From: Anoplolepis gracilipes
Taxonomy: Eukaryota > Arthropoda > Insecta > Hymenoptera > Formicidae
NCBI RefSeq assembly: GCF_047496725.1
Contig: NC_132970.1
Span: 10,959,001-11,023,000, forward strand
Direction of reading: 5' to 3'
Length of the DNA: 64,000 nucleotides
Below are positions 26,211 to 38,690 of the stretch, piece by piece (the stretch's first letter is position 1; each line of letters opens with the position of its first letter). A model generated the notes under the pieces. The model did not search any database, had not been told where the DNA came from, and saw only the letters and a list, made by a program, of their open reading frames with translations. The position numbers and the translations under genes are program-made.

Positions 26211-26539
26211 ATAAAGATAAATTACAGTGTAGTGATTATAAAGAGAGAAAGCTTTATCACAGTCAGTTTCATCTTTCAACTGTTATATCTAACTATACAT
26301 CAATGTTTCATTAGATCAAAGATTACATTTTGTTTTTCTTCTTTTTAGGCTATATATTTACTGAGACACATATGTTATAATTTTAAGATAAAAAATTGTG
26401 GATATTTTTATTTAGAGAAAATACCTGTTGAAAAAATTAATAGGAATTTTTTATTGATCTATGTGTGTTTCCAATATATTAAAAGATTAGTATCTATATT
26501 TTATTGCGATGCAACCTATTTTAGCGAAACTCTGAAAAA

Positions 26540-27440
26540 AAAGTTGCATATTTGTCTCTTTTATTCTATCATATATCTCTGATAGCTTCTACAGTTTCTA
26601 CTGCTATTCACATCGCTAACCACATCGTATACCTCGCGAAGTACGATCTCGGAACGTCGAGGATCATTGCGCGTAAACTGCGGTGGATTCGTCGAACGGA
26701 AGCCGACATCGCCATTTTCGTCGTTGCACCGGCAAACGGGTCACTTCCGGTCTAGCTCTGTGCTTCCGCGTCCGGTTCCGCTTACCGTTTCCGCTTTTAA
26801 TGCCGTTGGCCAGTTGCCTGTGGATGCTGAGCAGCTGAGAGAAATAATGGAAGAGAGAGAGAGAGAAGAGTTGGTTGTTACCTACTCGTCAAGCTTTTTC
26901 CACCAACATTACAAAAACTAATCCCGCTTCTTTATCATCACCCTATTTTGCCCGTTGCTCGCACCCCAATCCGCATTTGTCGTTGTAATTTACATAAGTG
27001 ACTCCCTGTTTGCTGAGCACACACGCACGTGAATGTGCACACACGTAATCAACGGTGGAAAACCCGGACGTAACGTGACTCCATTGTAATCATCGGCGAA
27101 GGGTGGCGCACAAATATTGGAATGACATTGCAAATATTTTGCATCGCCAAATCGAAGAAATTCCAGTATAGTCATTTCCACGTCGTATCATCAATATTGA
27201 GAAATCCGACAAAATTGCGATTTAACTCGCCGTATCTTAGTCGTCGCGGTATTTTTCTCGAATCCGTGTCACGATATGTCGACTCTTGAACGTTGACATG
27301 CTCGTGCTATTCAGGAGAAATAGTTTTACGGTGGCTTACTAGCGCGATTTGATATATCGTCCTTACAATTCTCCATTCATTAAAAAGAAACGTTCAAACA
27401 TTATGGCGCACCGTAACTTTTAATCTATTTTATTTGTAAC
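26540..27440. other. CpG-richer block, possible regulatory DNA
   Basis: It contains CGTAATCAACGGT at 27044-27056 followed by CATTGTAAT, a pair repeated at 28159-28188. Frames of 63-84 codons (26552-26921 plus, 26990-27181 minus) are without features. Confidence 0.45.
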
Positions 27441-27660
27441 AATTTTATCCAATATCCGAATCAAATCAATGGGGGACAATGATTAATATTTATTTGCAAA
27501 ATAAAAAACTAATAGGATATTCAAAATCATTAAAATAAAAAAAAAAAAAAAAAATAATCCCTTGCAGAAGACTGGTATCAAATTAAAAAATTACCCGTGT
27601 GCAAATATATGCGTAATCAATTCTCTACTACTCCTACACAACTTTTATTCAAGAAAATAT
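27441..27660. other. AT-rich interval with A-run
   Basis: An A18 run lies at 27537-27554. Nothing else is seen. Confidence 0.6.
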
Positions 27661-28260
27661 ATATGTATAATCACGCAAGTGACGCACAATGTTTAATGTA
27701 GGCGTCGTAGCGGTTACGAGGGTTCATGACGAAAGACGTGTTAACTACTCATTAACGCAATGATCACCAACACAATGAACCGATGTAATTAATTGGGGCG
27801 GCAAGTGAAAGCAAGGAGAAGCGGAAAAGTGGTAAGAAAAGAGAAATATGCATAAAGAAAGGCCGCGTGCATCTATAATGTGTAATCACGATGCCGTTGC
27901 ACAAAGAAAGTCGGCAGGGACAGGTCTATATCCTACGCATCCCCTGGCGCCATTCCGGCTCTACCCTTAAGTCTTTGTACATAATAAGCAAAGGAATCAC
28001 TCTACGGATCTCAACGATGGGACCTCCCACCGCAGTTTAGCGTGGGAAAATGTCAGCGAGTAAACGCAAAGCGTTATCAAGCTATTCGAGAATGCACATT
28101 GCGATAGAGAATACGGCTCGTTTCTATGTGCGCACACACAATGGGAATTTATAATAAACGTAATCAACGGTCGAGAGGCACATTGTAATTTCAGTCTAGC
28201 TAAAGAGTAATTGCAATAATCACAGTAAATGCAACGATACTGGTTATGATGGTACCATGA
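27661..28260. other. CpG-richer block, no recognisable gene
   Basis: No frame of note. It carries the second copy of the CGTAATCAACGGT / CATTGTAAT motif pair (28159-28188). Confidence 0.45.
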
Positions 28261-28529
28261 TGGATTCCCTAAGAGAATTTAAATGTTTCATTATTAAAGA
28301 GAATATCTATTATCTCTCTCCCTTTTTTATAATAATTAATATTTGTTGAATAACACAATTTTTGTTTATCGTTTATTAATAGACAATAATTTACCAAGAA
28401 AACAAATATATTTGACAATTGTAGGTTGTATCAAATTTTTAATAAATAATCAAAAGCTTTTTATATATTTTTAGATTGCTGTTACATGATTTAAAGATTA
28501 AAAAAGAGAGTAAGAACTTTTTTCTTTAT

Positions 28530-29247
28530 CTTTTTTTTTTCATCGGAAAAGTGTTACGAATTGCATATGGATGATGAATTTCACGTTATACACGACCGAT
28601 ATATTATCTGACTGTACAAGAGGTATTAAACACGATGTAATCAGCCAGAGAGTGCGCGGGAGCAAACTCACCTTCCATGCAGTACGTTCGATCGTTCCGA
28701 CCACTATAAATCAAGATAAGATAAACGGTCGATGACAATCCAAACGGAAAAAAATTGTGATTTAATCTCGGAAATATATTGGCCTATCGGCCAAAGGTTA
28801 CGTCTTGAAAAAAAAAAAAGTAAAGGGCACGTGCCCTGCATTCTGTGTGGCAAACCGTTTGCCAAATGGAGTCAATTAAATGTTACGCGCCGTGCCCGTA
28901 ACGAACAGGTGACGTAGTCGAAACAAGGATGGGAGGAGAAAGGGAAGGATAGAGACGTCAGAGAAAGAGAGAGTTTCCGGGAGGGGTCGATAGTTGGGGA
29001 AGGGGAGATGAAAAAAAGGAGGTCACCAGCGACGAAATTCGCGCGGCAAACTCTAACTTTTTCGGGCGTGGAAATTTCGCTCGCTAGCTTCCTAAAGTTA
29101 TACTTTCTCTGGTTTGTACTGGTGACCCGACGATATTAAACCACTCTTCTTTACGGTGGTTAAAACGAACGTCAACTCGAAATTAAAAGTTGTTCGCTTA
29201 AAAAGAACTTTTACGGCCATTTATGAAGCCACGACTTCGCATCTCCG
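28530..29247. other. CpG- and G-richer block upstream of a possible small exon
   Basis: G-rich tracts occur at about 28925-29010. The short frame at 28732-28917 includes CXXC-like residues by chance, but no zinc-finger spacing follows. No gene is supported. Confidence 0.4.
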
Positions 29248-29352
29248 ATGGAAGTGGAAAGGGAAAAAAGGAATGCAGCTAAATATGCTGCCCGACAAAA
29301 GCCGAGGAAATTGATGATATCCAAAGGTAATCTTGTTGGCATAATTGCGTGA
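29248..29352 (+). CDS. Possible small first exon or 34-codon frame, basic peptide
   Basis: I do not recognise this product. ATG at 29248 opens a frame whose first 26 codons are unusually rich in Lys, Arg and Glu. The 26th codon is followed directly by AAAG|GTAATC, a good match to a splice donor (exon end 29326, GT at 29327-29328). Unspliced, the frame stops at TGA 29350-29352. The purine-rich start could equally be a low-complexity accident. Confidence 0.15.
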   Translation: MEVEREKRNAAKYAARQKPRKLMISKGNLVGIIA

Positions 29353-29800
29353 TTTTATCGTTGTCACTATCTGAGATCTTAATCTCTTTCACTTTTTTCT
29401 CCCCTCTAATTTATAATATCTATAATGTCTCAAATTTCTCATATTTCTTTAGTTTCTTTAAAAACATTAATTATTTGACATATAAAATATTCGTCATGCT
29501 TGGTAGTAAAGCAAGAAAATAGCAAGTAAAATTAAAAGATATTAATAGATATTAAAATGATAAATTTGCTTTAAAAAAATGGTATGTGTGTTATGTGTAT
29601 GTGTGTGTAATAAAAATTCTAAAATATACTTATTTATTTTAAGCGTCTATTTTTCTAATCATTTCAAAATTCTATTTCATTTGTGATTGATTGTGAATGA
29701 TGGCTTTAAAAGAAGAAGGAAAAAAAAGGGGTCGATTTGTGCGCGCAAAGATCTCACTCAATCATTAAAGTTGACAAATAACGGAAAGCTAAATTTGTAA
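29353..29800. other. AT-rich non-coding stretch
   Basis: An imperfect GT tract lies at about 29582-29609. No gene. Confidence 0.6.
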
Positions 29801-30431
29801 GTTTCATTTTTGGAAAATTTATTTCACGCCGGCTTGCGTAATAATTTACGCAGAAACAACTTGTGATATATCGCTTGCAGCTCCGAAAAAGCAGACTTAC
29901 GCAATCTATGGGATCGACACGTCGATGTAAGCGTAACATGCATATATCTCGCTGACGTGGACGACGCGAATTTCACTGAACGCCGAACCGATTAATCATG
30001 GTACAATGTTACGTTCATCCGCGTTCATGCCGCAGAGAATATGCCGGAAATTGGCCGCGTTGCCCCTTTTCTTTCGTACACAGAGTAATCTTCGAAAGTA
30101 GCCCGAGTGCGGCGGGTACATTGCCTGAATAACATCCGCACATGTACTCACCTCAAATGACCCGAATACGGCCTCACGACTCCCCCGACATCACCTTCGT
30201 AATTATGCGCATCTATATATCCGATGTACGGTGTGTATTGCGGACGGTGCACATGCAGCATGGGAGTTGCTTGTACCGGTGCACGGGATTCGCGTGACTT
30301 CGTCGAACGATGTACCGTCCGAGCATCAATCAAGACACGCGATATCTCGATTTCTTTCCATAGAAACTGTAAATTTTTACACGGTACGGCGTTTAAAGTT
30401 TCCCCCCGTTCTCTCCCTTCTTCTCTCCCCC

Positions 30432-30487
<56 letters not shown>

Positions 30488-30560
30488 GTAAGCAATCTGC
30501 GCGAGGTATTGCGTTCGACGGCCATCCATCATTTATGTTTGCTATCAATCCTACCAAGTG
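29801..30560. other. CpG-richer block with long CT repeat
   Basis: Frames of up to 132 codons on both strands (30148-30525 minus, 30224-30622 plus) run through the CT repeat and are therefore suspect. The CpG-rich part upstream could be regulatory. Confidence 0.5.
30436..30480. repeat. (CT)n microsatellite
   Basis: CT run of about 45 bp, preceded by a C/T-rich stretch. Confidence 0.97.
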
Positions 30561-32020
30561 TTTTAGAACTATCGAATTTCGACTGCAGTTACTTCTCAAT
30601 AGCAGTCGATATTTTTTGGTGAAAAATTAGCGGAAAAACTTTGTTTTAAACTTCAATTTTGAACACTTTTTTCTGTTCAGGTAAGATTTATTTTAATGTA
30701 AAAAAATATCGAAGCTTAATTTACAGTATTTTAATCGCTTGTAATTTGAAAATTGCTTTTTTCAAACACTTTTCCGAACGTGTTCTTTTTGATAGAACGA
30801 AGAAACTACGATAATTTTTTTGCAGTACTTTATATATTTAACTAGGAAAATAGCGAACGACGGGAACAAAATTACACGTGGCGGGCTTGTATCGACTTTG
30901 CACTACTTACTCGATGACACTCGATAACTGAATCCATCTATCGGATGGTAACCCGCTTCAGGGGAGTACAAAAGCTAGTCGGAGTAGTTGCAAGAAAACA
31001 AGGGATTATACCTCTGACATTTGTGTAAGAAGTCGAGCTGAATAACGAATTGATATTTGAGGGCTTGATAAGCGTCACGGGATGCCGGCAATATCATCTA
31101 TTGTGCGTTCGATCAATTATCGTATTGTTCTCCGAATCGACACGGTATTGCTTTCGACGTGATTATAGGCTTTCATCACGCAAACGGGTTCCTTTTAGAA
31201 TCGAAACGGAAGTTAATTCGATTACCACCGTCAAACATGCATAACCCCAATGCATAATCTCTCAGCTAATATGCTTCCTACACCTATTCGAAATTGGTAC
31301 ACGATCGAATAATTTCCATATCAGAAATTGAAGTGAATAACCGCTGTTCATCTTTTTCATTTGATGCAGCTGCAGCTCTATTAATATGAAATTTAATTCG
31401 TGGCAAATATAACGCGATAATCAATTAAAGTTTGCTTAACAGAAAAGACTAGAGATTTGCTATTACTATTTTATATTTTATTATAATTATAGGCACAATT
31501 TAATTCGTTAATTGCAAATATGGATATTAAAGAATATTTTTAATTACAATTATAATTAATTCATTAATATACCTACACTTTAATTATGTTTATACATTAA
31601 CAAAATATATCAATTTCACAAAGATTCAGACAGTTTATGCAGTTATATTTTAATTTTGCATAAACATGAAAAACTTAAAAAAAAAAATACTTTATAATAC
31701 GTCATGTATACATAAAAAAAATCTTAATTCGTATTGTTTTGTATTACTCTTGCCAAACTTAGGTAATAAGCCACAAATAAAGAAAACATTCCTACAAATA
31801 TCATATCATACTCAATGGTAAAACTATAATGCAAGTTTAGGTTTTACGAGTAGCACGAGTTTGGCAACGGGCCACAGTGTACTTTCACCTTATTGCGAGC
31901 TAAGAAAAAGAAGCTACGATTTCTAAAGGTGATAGGAGAAGAAACGAGAAAAAAGAGAGAGAGAGAAAGAGAATATTGCGCAGTCTTTTCCTTTGTTTCC
32001 CAGACCGTACACTCAACCCC

Positions 32021-32024
<4 letters not shown>
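30561..32024. other. Non-coding stretch, AT-rich with a modest CpG patch
   Basis: The patch lies around 30860-31250. Nothing recognisable otherwise. Confidence 0.5.

Positions 32025-32092
<68 letters not shown>
32025..32092. repeat. (AT)n microsatellite, 68 bp
   Basis: Pure AT run. The frame at 31893-32135 spanning it is an artefact. Confidence 0.98.
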
Positions 32093-32095
<3 letters not shown>

Positions 32096-32569
32096 AGAAA
32101 GTAACTATTACGTGAACCGGAAGGTAAGTAGGTAGTAGAGGCAGGCAGTTACGAAATCGTCTATCAGACGAAAAGACCTACAGGTTGGCGTGACTCGACG
32201 TCTTCGAGGAACGTTTTCGCGTAAATACATATGGGCCATATGTGTACGTTCTTATATCCGCGCGCACGTGCATCGAGCATGTGTACGTGCGTCGGAGAAT
32301 GCGCGGGAATGTGTGTATTCAGCCCTTGATGTGTGGTACCGCTGGGTGCCTTTCCATTTTGACCGGCCGTTATCCGTTTTCGCACTATTTATAGATGAAC
32401 GCGCGTCGCGTAAAATATATATTAAAAAAAAAAGAAAAAAAAAATCACACACCAAATCTTGTCGCGTTGAAACCGGTCTGGCTACTGACTCGTCGTCGTT
32501 CGTCCTCCATCGTCGTCGCATCGATCACAGTATCGGATGTAGCTGAAACCACAGCTGGAACGTGCTAAA

Positions 32570-32728
32570 ATGCCCGTAAACGAAAAGGACGACCGCGACG
32601 CGGCCATCGATGCGACCAAAAATATACGAATTTTACTGGGCGCGACGTCGCAGCAAATCTTGTCTGTATCTCTCGCGCGCGACACTATGCGTTTTCGCAC
32701 TATACTTCGCAATCTACTTTTTCGATGA
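32570..32728 (+). CDS. Possible small open frame, 52 codons, unrecognised
   Basis: I do not recognise this product. ATG at 32570 sits in a favourable context (CTAAAATG) within a CpG-rich, 5'-leader-like block. It begins MPVNEKDDRDAA, an acidic, hydrophilic start, and becomes basic at the C-terminus. The stop TGA at 32726-32728 overlaps the ATG of a second 38-codon frame (32725-32841). An alternative reading is a 5' exon: CAAAG|GTAATA at 32736-32746 is a fair splice donor. No family is known to me. A chance frame in GC-richer DNA remains quite possible. Confidence 0.22.
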   Translation: MPVNEKDDRDAAIDATKNIRILLGATSQQILSVSLARDTMRFRTILRNLLFR

Positions 32729-32841
32729 AGATTTACAAAGGTAATAAAATTCCCGTTGATATTGCGCAACGCCACGTGCGCGTCAATTTTTCATACGAGA
32801 TAAAAGTTTCATCGAGAGAAGGAGAGCGACGTCCGCGGTGA
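32725..32841 (+). CDS. Possible small open frame, 38 codons, overlapping the previous stop
   Basis: It starts at the ATG that overlaps the previous TGA as ATGA, and ends at TGA 32839-32841. It begins MKIYKGNKIPVD and is strongly basic at the C-terminus. A good splice donor (AAAG|GTAATA) falls in its sixth codon, so the open frame may simply be exon plus intron sequence. Confidence 0.12.
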   Translation: MKIYKGNKIPVDIAQRHVRVNFSYEIKVSSREGERRPR

Positions 32842-34999
32842 CTTTTAATGATTTCCGCGATACGACGGCAATCAACGCATATGTAAACGCATTAGGATGA
32901 CGTCATTTATTTCAAGTGTCACTTCAATCGGGGACACTGCAGATATCGCGAAATCATATTTATTATGTAAAGCGAATTTCCACCATATGCATGATGCGCG
33001 CATGCATTAGATACATGTGATGTAATTACGATTTGATTTCCATTTTATAACTGTTCGTCCGTATGTTGGCGACTAAATTGCAAAATTTATGCCCACCAAT
33101 CTCATTAAATTTAACATATTTTCTCCGCCGAGAACTCTTATTATTTACATCAGCAATTACACAATAATATGCATCTATGATTTACGTAATAATCAATTTT
33201 ATCATTACGTAATAATCAATTATATGCGTAACATTAAATATGATTTGATCAAACAATGAGTTTCAATTAAAATTAAAAAAAAAAAAAAGTTACAAACTAA
33301 AGTAATTAACTGATAAATTTGTGCTAAATAAAAATTAAAAGAGAGAATAAAATAGAATAAGATATAAAATAAAAAATGGATAACTTTTTTCCTCACTCTA
33401 TTTGATTATATCGGATCTGCATGATTATAGAACCTATACTGACTACATATCTATTAACAAAGGATGTGATTGCTATTTCATCGATTATTACATCTGATTG
33501 CGTACATGTTCGTACGTTGTAATCGGGAATACCGGCCGCATTCGTGGACGTAGAATTAAAAAACTAAAATGTAATGAAGAAAAATGTCAACGGGAAGCAT
33601 TAAGTTTGCGAAAAATGACATGACATTCCGGCGGAAGAGAAAAAGTGAAAGGCTTTCACAATATTACGATGTTAAAGTGCAGCCGCAAAACACCTACCGA
33701 CTAATGTTTGTTGCGACTAAAGAGGATTAGAGATAGTGGAAAAGCGCCCATAATAAGATTGCATTGCAAAATATATCGCTATGTGCAATTTTCACTATTT
33801 TATAATGAAACTGCATGTAAACTGTTGCCTCATTTTGTGTTAAGCTTGATCGTAAATAGTATACTATACTAGCATTATCCAGTTTCTAAATTTAACAGAT
33901 AACCCCTTCAAAGCGCTGTTTAATTAAAGTGAAAATCTACGAAATTGTACTTTATTTGTGTTGAACTATTTATTAAGCAGAATGTTGGCTTCCCTTTTTC
34001 CGTTTCTACCAATCAATTTTCACCGCTTTTCCATGTTTTATAATTTGCTTTTTGTTTCTTCGTAGATTCTCACTCTGAAATATGCAAAAATTGCGATTAG
34101 AGTTGATCGATAAAAATCTCCGTGTTGTATTAGAAGCATTTATTTATTTATTTTCCACATTTTTTCTCTCTTTTCAAAGCATGAATAATGCACCAATGTA
34201 AATATATAAAAAAAAAGAGTTAAAACAGAATGTTAAAGCAAAGTGTTAAAAAAATAATATTTAATATCAACTATAAAAGCAATATGAATAATATATGTGT
34301 CAATTATTGCTTTATCTAAATTTTCTTCAGTTATGTCGTATTAAAGTAAATAGCGGATGTATATAACATTTAAGAAGAACAGAATATTTGTATTCAGATG
34401 AGAGAGAGAGAGAGAAAAATACTACGTTCGTATATAAACTGACCACAGTGGATAATATTGCGGAGGCGTGAGTTATTAATACGAATATGTGATACACGGA
34501 AAAATTAAATATGAATATGATACGAAATAAATTATATCTCGCGTGACGAGCTGCCGTTATGTACTGTAGCGTAAAATTGCATCTAACCTGTATTTTACAC
34601 GTCAGCCACCGTATAGCTATGTAGCGTGAAATATAATTCTATGTGTTCGCTAGGCTATTACTTGTAATAGGGGCACAATGAGTATGAGAATAATACACAG
34701 CTATGTTATCGGATAATATCCCGATTTAATGTAGAGAGCCGAGCGTTCACGGAATGAAGTTTTCTTGCTGTGATGTCATTGTTAAGCGGGAACACCAAAA
34801 GTAAATGTGTAAAGTATGCTAATAATAGGACGAGCGGGTAACAACAATACGCGGATTGCGTATAGACACGTGCATAATGCATACGCTAGTATAATATTAG
34901 GCTTCGTCAGCAATTGCGGTGAAAATTTACATTCGAAATCACACGGAAAACTACTTTCATGCGGAATAAAATAAAAGAAACAGAGCAAAATAACCAATC
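32842..34999. other. Mixed non-coding stretch, AT-rich with CpG patches
   Basis: CpG-richer to about 33050 and again at 34430-34980, AT-rich between. There is an A run near 33274-33288 and a short AG run near 34401-34415. No gene is supported. Confidence 0.5.
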
Positions 35000-35140
35000 T
35001 CGAGATGTGATTATTAAATAACTTTGACTAATCAATTTAATTTAGCAGAGTACACTGTGTTCTCTCTTATTCTCATTTTTCGTTTTGTATACGTAATATA
35101 TTTGCCATGGTTTCGTGCGACAAATTCGATCTACTAACTA

Positions 35141-35282
35141 AAAATATTTGCCATTAGAGCAATAATATACAAAGGTAACTTGATATAAGATTGAATATTG
35201 TAGTAACATCGCATCTACATATTTATAAAATTCAAATTATTGAATTGAAAGTTATAATATGATGTTAAAAATTCTGGTGAAC

Positions 35283-35330
<48 letters not shown>

Positions 35331-35499
35331 GTTTATTTATATATATATAAACGTTCACCAGAATTTTTAACACCATATTATAACTTTCAATTCAATAATT
35401 TTAATTTTATAAATAGATGCAATGTTACTACAATACTCAATCTTATAACAAGTTACCTCTGTGTATATTCACATATTATTGCTCTAATGCCAAATATTT
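35141..35499. repeat. Palindrome of about 360 bp centred on a TA repeat
   Basis: The left arm (about 35141-35290) and right arm (about 35345-35499) are close reverse complements over about 150 bp. Both contain the blocks ATTAGAGCAATAATAT, GATTGAATATTGTAGTAACA-like and AATTCTGGTGAACGTTTA. The core is a TA repeat at about 35286-35329. TA dinucleotides adjoin both ends (35139-35140 and 35500-35501), which would fit a Tc1/mariner-type MITE. The arms differ at a number of positions. The frame at 35259-35543 crosses the core and is an artefact. Confidence 0.75.
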
Positions 35500-35501
35500 T
35501 A

Positions 35502-35998
35502 CGCTTATTATTATACATATATGTGTACATGAATACTTTGTAAGAAATTGTAATATACAGGAGATGTAATTGAATCGATTGTTTAATTAACACGTCTCAC
35601 TCTGATATTGTAATTACTGCGCAATTATAGACGCGCATAATAACATTGTTATGCGCATTAAATGAAATTCAGATGAAGTCGAGGAAATTGATTTTGCGAG
35701 AATGGGTGATATACTGTGTGTACGTGCGTGTATCCATCAGCGTTTGCCATAATATGTCAGAATACGTTAGAATTACATATGCGATCGGTCAGCAGTTTCT
35801 AAAATCAGAATACGAGTAGTTGGATTATGCCAGTTAGAACTCGCCATTCTGGTTACATTCTACTGAAATCTGGTAAATTCTGACACAGCGGGTGACGAAG
35901 CGTGGTATATCTATTCTTGCATCTTCTGTCGAAATTCTAATGTAATCCGACGTATTTTGAGCAAATCCCAAGCAACTGCGTAATATACGTTCGGGTTC

Positions 35999-36036
<38 letters not shown>

Positions 36037-36760
36037 ACGCAGAATCCATTATCATTGACTGGACGTATAATGCAGCAAAGTGACGAACGTCACAGCTGCT
36101 CTTATCAATATTAGCTCATGAAAAGACGTAGTGCTACGTCAATGAGAATCTTGACTTTTAAAAATAGAAAGCAGTAGTGTGCATCATATTATTGTTCGCG
36201 CACGTGTATAAATATAAATATCTACACATTTCATAAACTCGTAGCATGAATAGCGCGTCTTTAATTGCCTGCTTTTTTTTCCTGCGCGCGAAACCCCTTT
36301 AATTAAAACTTTGGAAATATCGTCCCGGCCATCGACAGCCTTTCTCATTGTAGGGACGCGATTCAGTTTAATTTTGCCCTCCTCATTGAATGCGTACACA
36401 GCGACGGCGACATGACGTGATTGAGCATCATTCATCATCCGAGTTTTATCGACTTTTCCACCCAATCCGACACGGTTCGTCGACAGTTACGCGTAGCGAT
36501 CTAATAGCGATATTGAAACAATACCGCCACTCTTTCTACCTTTGTTATCCCACACCGTGATTCTACGCGCGACCATAATAAGATCCTATCGAGTGTGAAA
36601 GGAAAGAAGCATGTTAGGTCACCGGCTGCGCCGGCTGTGATTATGATGTAGAGCAACAACTGGCACTTAGAAAAGCTTTTATTCACTTGTATTTTATCGA
36701 CGCTACTCGTAATTTCATTACTCAATATTTCAGATAAAAGGAAAATTGTATAGAATTAAA
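35502..36760. other. Mixed non-coding stretch
   Basis: The TA repeat lies at 36002-36033 and a CpG-richer patch at 36180-36620. Frames of 73-93 codons on the minus strand have no recognisable features. Confidence 0.5.
36002..36033. repeat. (TA)n microsatellite
   Basis: Pure TA run of about 32 bp. Confidence 0.97.
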
Positions 36761-36851
36761 GTAGCGTAAATCATAATCTCGTTTTATATGCCTTGTCTTA
36801 TTGGAAAAAAATTAATGTTTTTATTGTAAAATCAAGCGTTATCTTTTATCC

Positions 36852-37040
36852 TTCGTTGATTCTTGAGAGAAAAAAAGCGAATTTGATTTTAATGCGATAA
36901 TGTGTAATAATTTTTTTTCAAAAAAAAAAAAACGTGTCAATCTGAAATGGAGCATTATTCCTAAATCTCGTTGATTCATGAGAGAAGAAAATGAATTTAA
37001 TTTTAGTGCGATGATATGTAATAAAAGAAAGTGTCAATCT
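36852..37040. repeat. Local direct duplication, two diverged ~80-bp units
   Basis: Unit 1 (36852-36943) and unit 2 (36966-37040) share TTGATTC(T/A)TGAGAGA at the start, TTTTA(A/G)TGCGAT(A/G)AT in the middle and GTGTCAATCT at the end. Unit 1 carries an extra T8/A13 tract. The order and spacing show a tandem duplication that has diverged. Confidence 0.75.
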
Positions 37041-37620
37041 TCGTAGATGCAAAAGTATCAACGTTGTGAAAGAATCGCTTTCACGGGTCGATATGACCAC
37101 GTTACCTGCACCGTGACATAAAACATTTATTCTCTTCTTTGCGGACATATTCACTGTTTCTCAATTTTTCAACCACGAAGAAGAAGAAGGAGAAGAAGAA
37201 GAAGGACGGGTCACGAACGTCAGCCTTTATCGCGGAAAACGGGATTAAGGCGCGCTAGAAACGGGCTTCTGCGGTTTTCCGTGGGTTAGACGGCAGGATA
37301 AGGAGAATGGATGTAGGTCGTCTCGTGCGAATCTACCCCTCGATCCACTCTCAACGAAATAGCAAACGGTATGGTGGCTATATTTTTTAGTTTTTGTCAC
37401 GTAGAATCGTGTGGAAGTCCACGCGAGAGCCTAGCCTCGGCGTCGGCGAGAGAGTAGAACGGAAACGACGTAAAACGTATTTGCGCTGTGGACGGCGATA
37501 TAGAATTACACGGAATGAGCGTGATAAAACTAAAAGTGTTGGTTACCTTGTGGTAAAATGGGAAGTCACTAGAAGGAGAATCTGCGGATAGACGATATAA
37601 AATGTTAGACTTTGCAGTGG
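37041..37620. other. CpG-richer block with GAA repeat
   Basis: It contains the GAA repeat at 37177-37204 and a 65-codon basic frame (37394-37591) without features. Confidence 0.45.
37177..37204. repeat. (GAA)n microsatellite
   Basis: About nine GAA units with one GGA interruption. Confidence 0.95.
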
Positions 37621-37736
37621 TATTTTATAATCTTCTTTGATTTTTAAAACGAGAACATATATCGTTTGATATATGTTCAACAATAATATTTAGTAAAAAT
37701 AAAGTAAAAAATATATATCCTAAAGTATCTAACTAG

Positions 37737-37737
37737 T

Positions 37738-37761
<24 letters not shown>
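37737..37761. repeat. T25 homopolymer
   Basis: Uninterrupted T run. Confidence 0.95.
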
Positions 37762-37768
<7 letters not shown>

Positions 37769-38387
37769 TGATAAACGTTGTCATTTTTATTATAATTTTA
37801 TAATATAAAATATTTTTTTATGACGTATTCTCTTATCTTTTTATATCTTTAAGTTAATATATTTCTTAAGGCAAAACGTATCTCTTATAAAATGTGACAT
37901 AAACTCTTGCTATCGATTTAGACGCCCGAAAGTTTACTTTCTATGAATTCTTAAATTTTCAGACTTCTTGTAATGTATAAGAATTATCAATGTCTTGATA
38001 TTAAGTTATTTTTCTTATATCTTTTTTTTTTATACCTATCATAATACTAATAATAAATTTCTGATAAGAGAATCTCACAAATGGGTCATTTTTGGAGACT
38101 CATGTATTATTAAAAAGCCAATGTAGTATGATGTAGTCTACAGATTATAGTATAATAACAATAAACAATTAACTGTGTAGAAAACATAATTCAATTCATA
38201 AAAATGCTATACTTTGCAGAGTGATAATTTTTAATTTTATGAAAAGAATTATAGTTTAGATTATAGTTCGTCTTAAAATGAATTATAAATGTAATCAATT
38301 ATATAATGCAAGAGATTGCTAATACTGCCAAAAATTTTCGATTTATTCATAAATCGGAGAATTCGAGAAATTTATAATATATTTCTT

Positions 38388-38418
38388 TCTCTCTCTCTCT
38401 CTCTCTCTCTCCCTCTCT
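38388..38418. repeat. (CT)n microsatellite
   Basis: CT run with one CCC interruption. Confidence 0.95.
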
Positions 38419-38690
38419 TTCTTGTATTTTATATATCATGGCTAAGATATTTCGTTTCTTCTTCTCCGTTAAATCTTGCCGTTATTCCAAATCGTTATAA
38501 TTTATAACATGCACAGAAACCGTCCCAATAATAATAATATATACATCGTACAATTGAGACATATAAATTCCGACAAGTCAAGCGTCATATCGATTCAATA
38601 CATAATATTATATAATAGTATATTGGGAATGACGTACGTAGTAAAAAATAACTAAAAAATAACGAAACGAGCGCAAACTCGTCGATGGCA

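Larger units (their letters stand above)
37621..38690. other. AT-rich non-coding stretch
   Basis: It contains a hairpin GAACATATATC/GATATATGTTC at 37653-37678, a T25 run at 37737-37761 and a CT repeat at 38388-38418. No gene. Confidence 0.6.

Noticed and set aside
30148..30622. Frames of 86-132 codons on both strands
   Set aside because: Their length comes from the CT repeat at 30436-30480, which lacks stops in most frames; both strands are open and no domain is visible.
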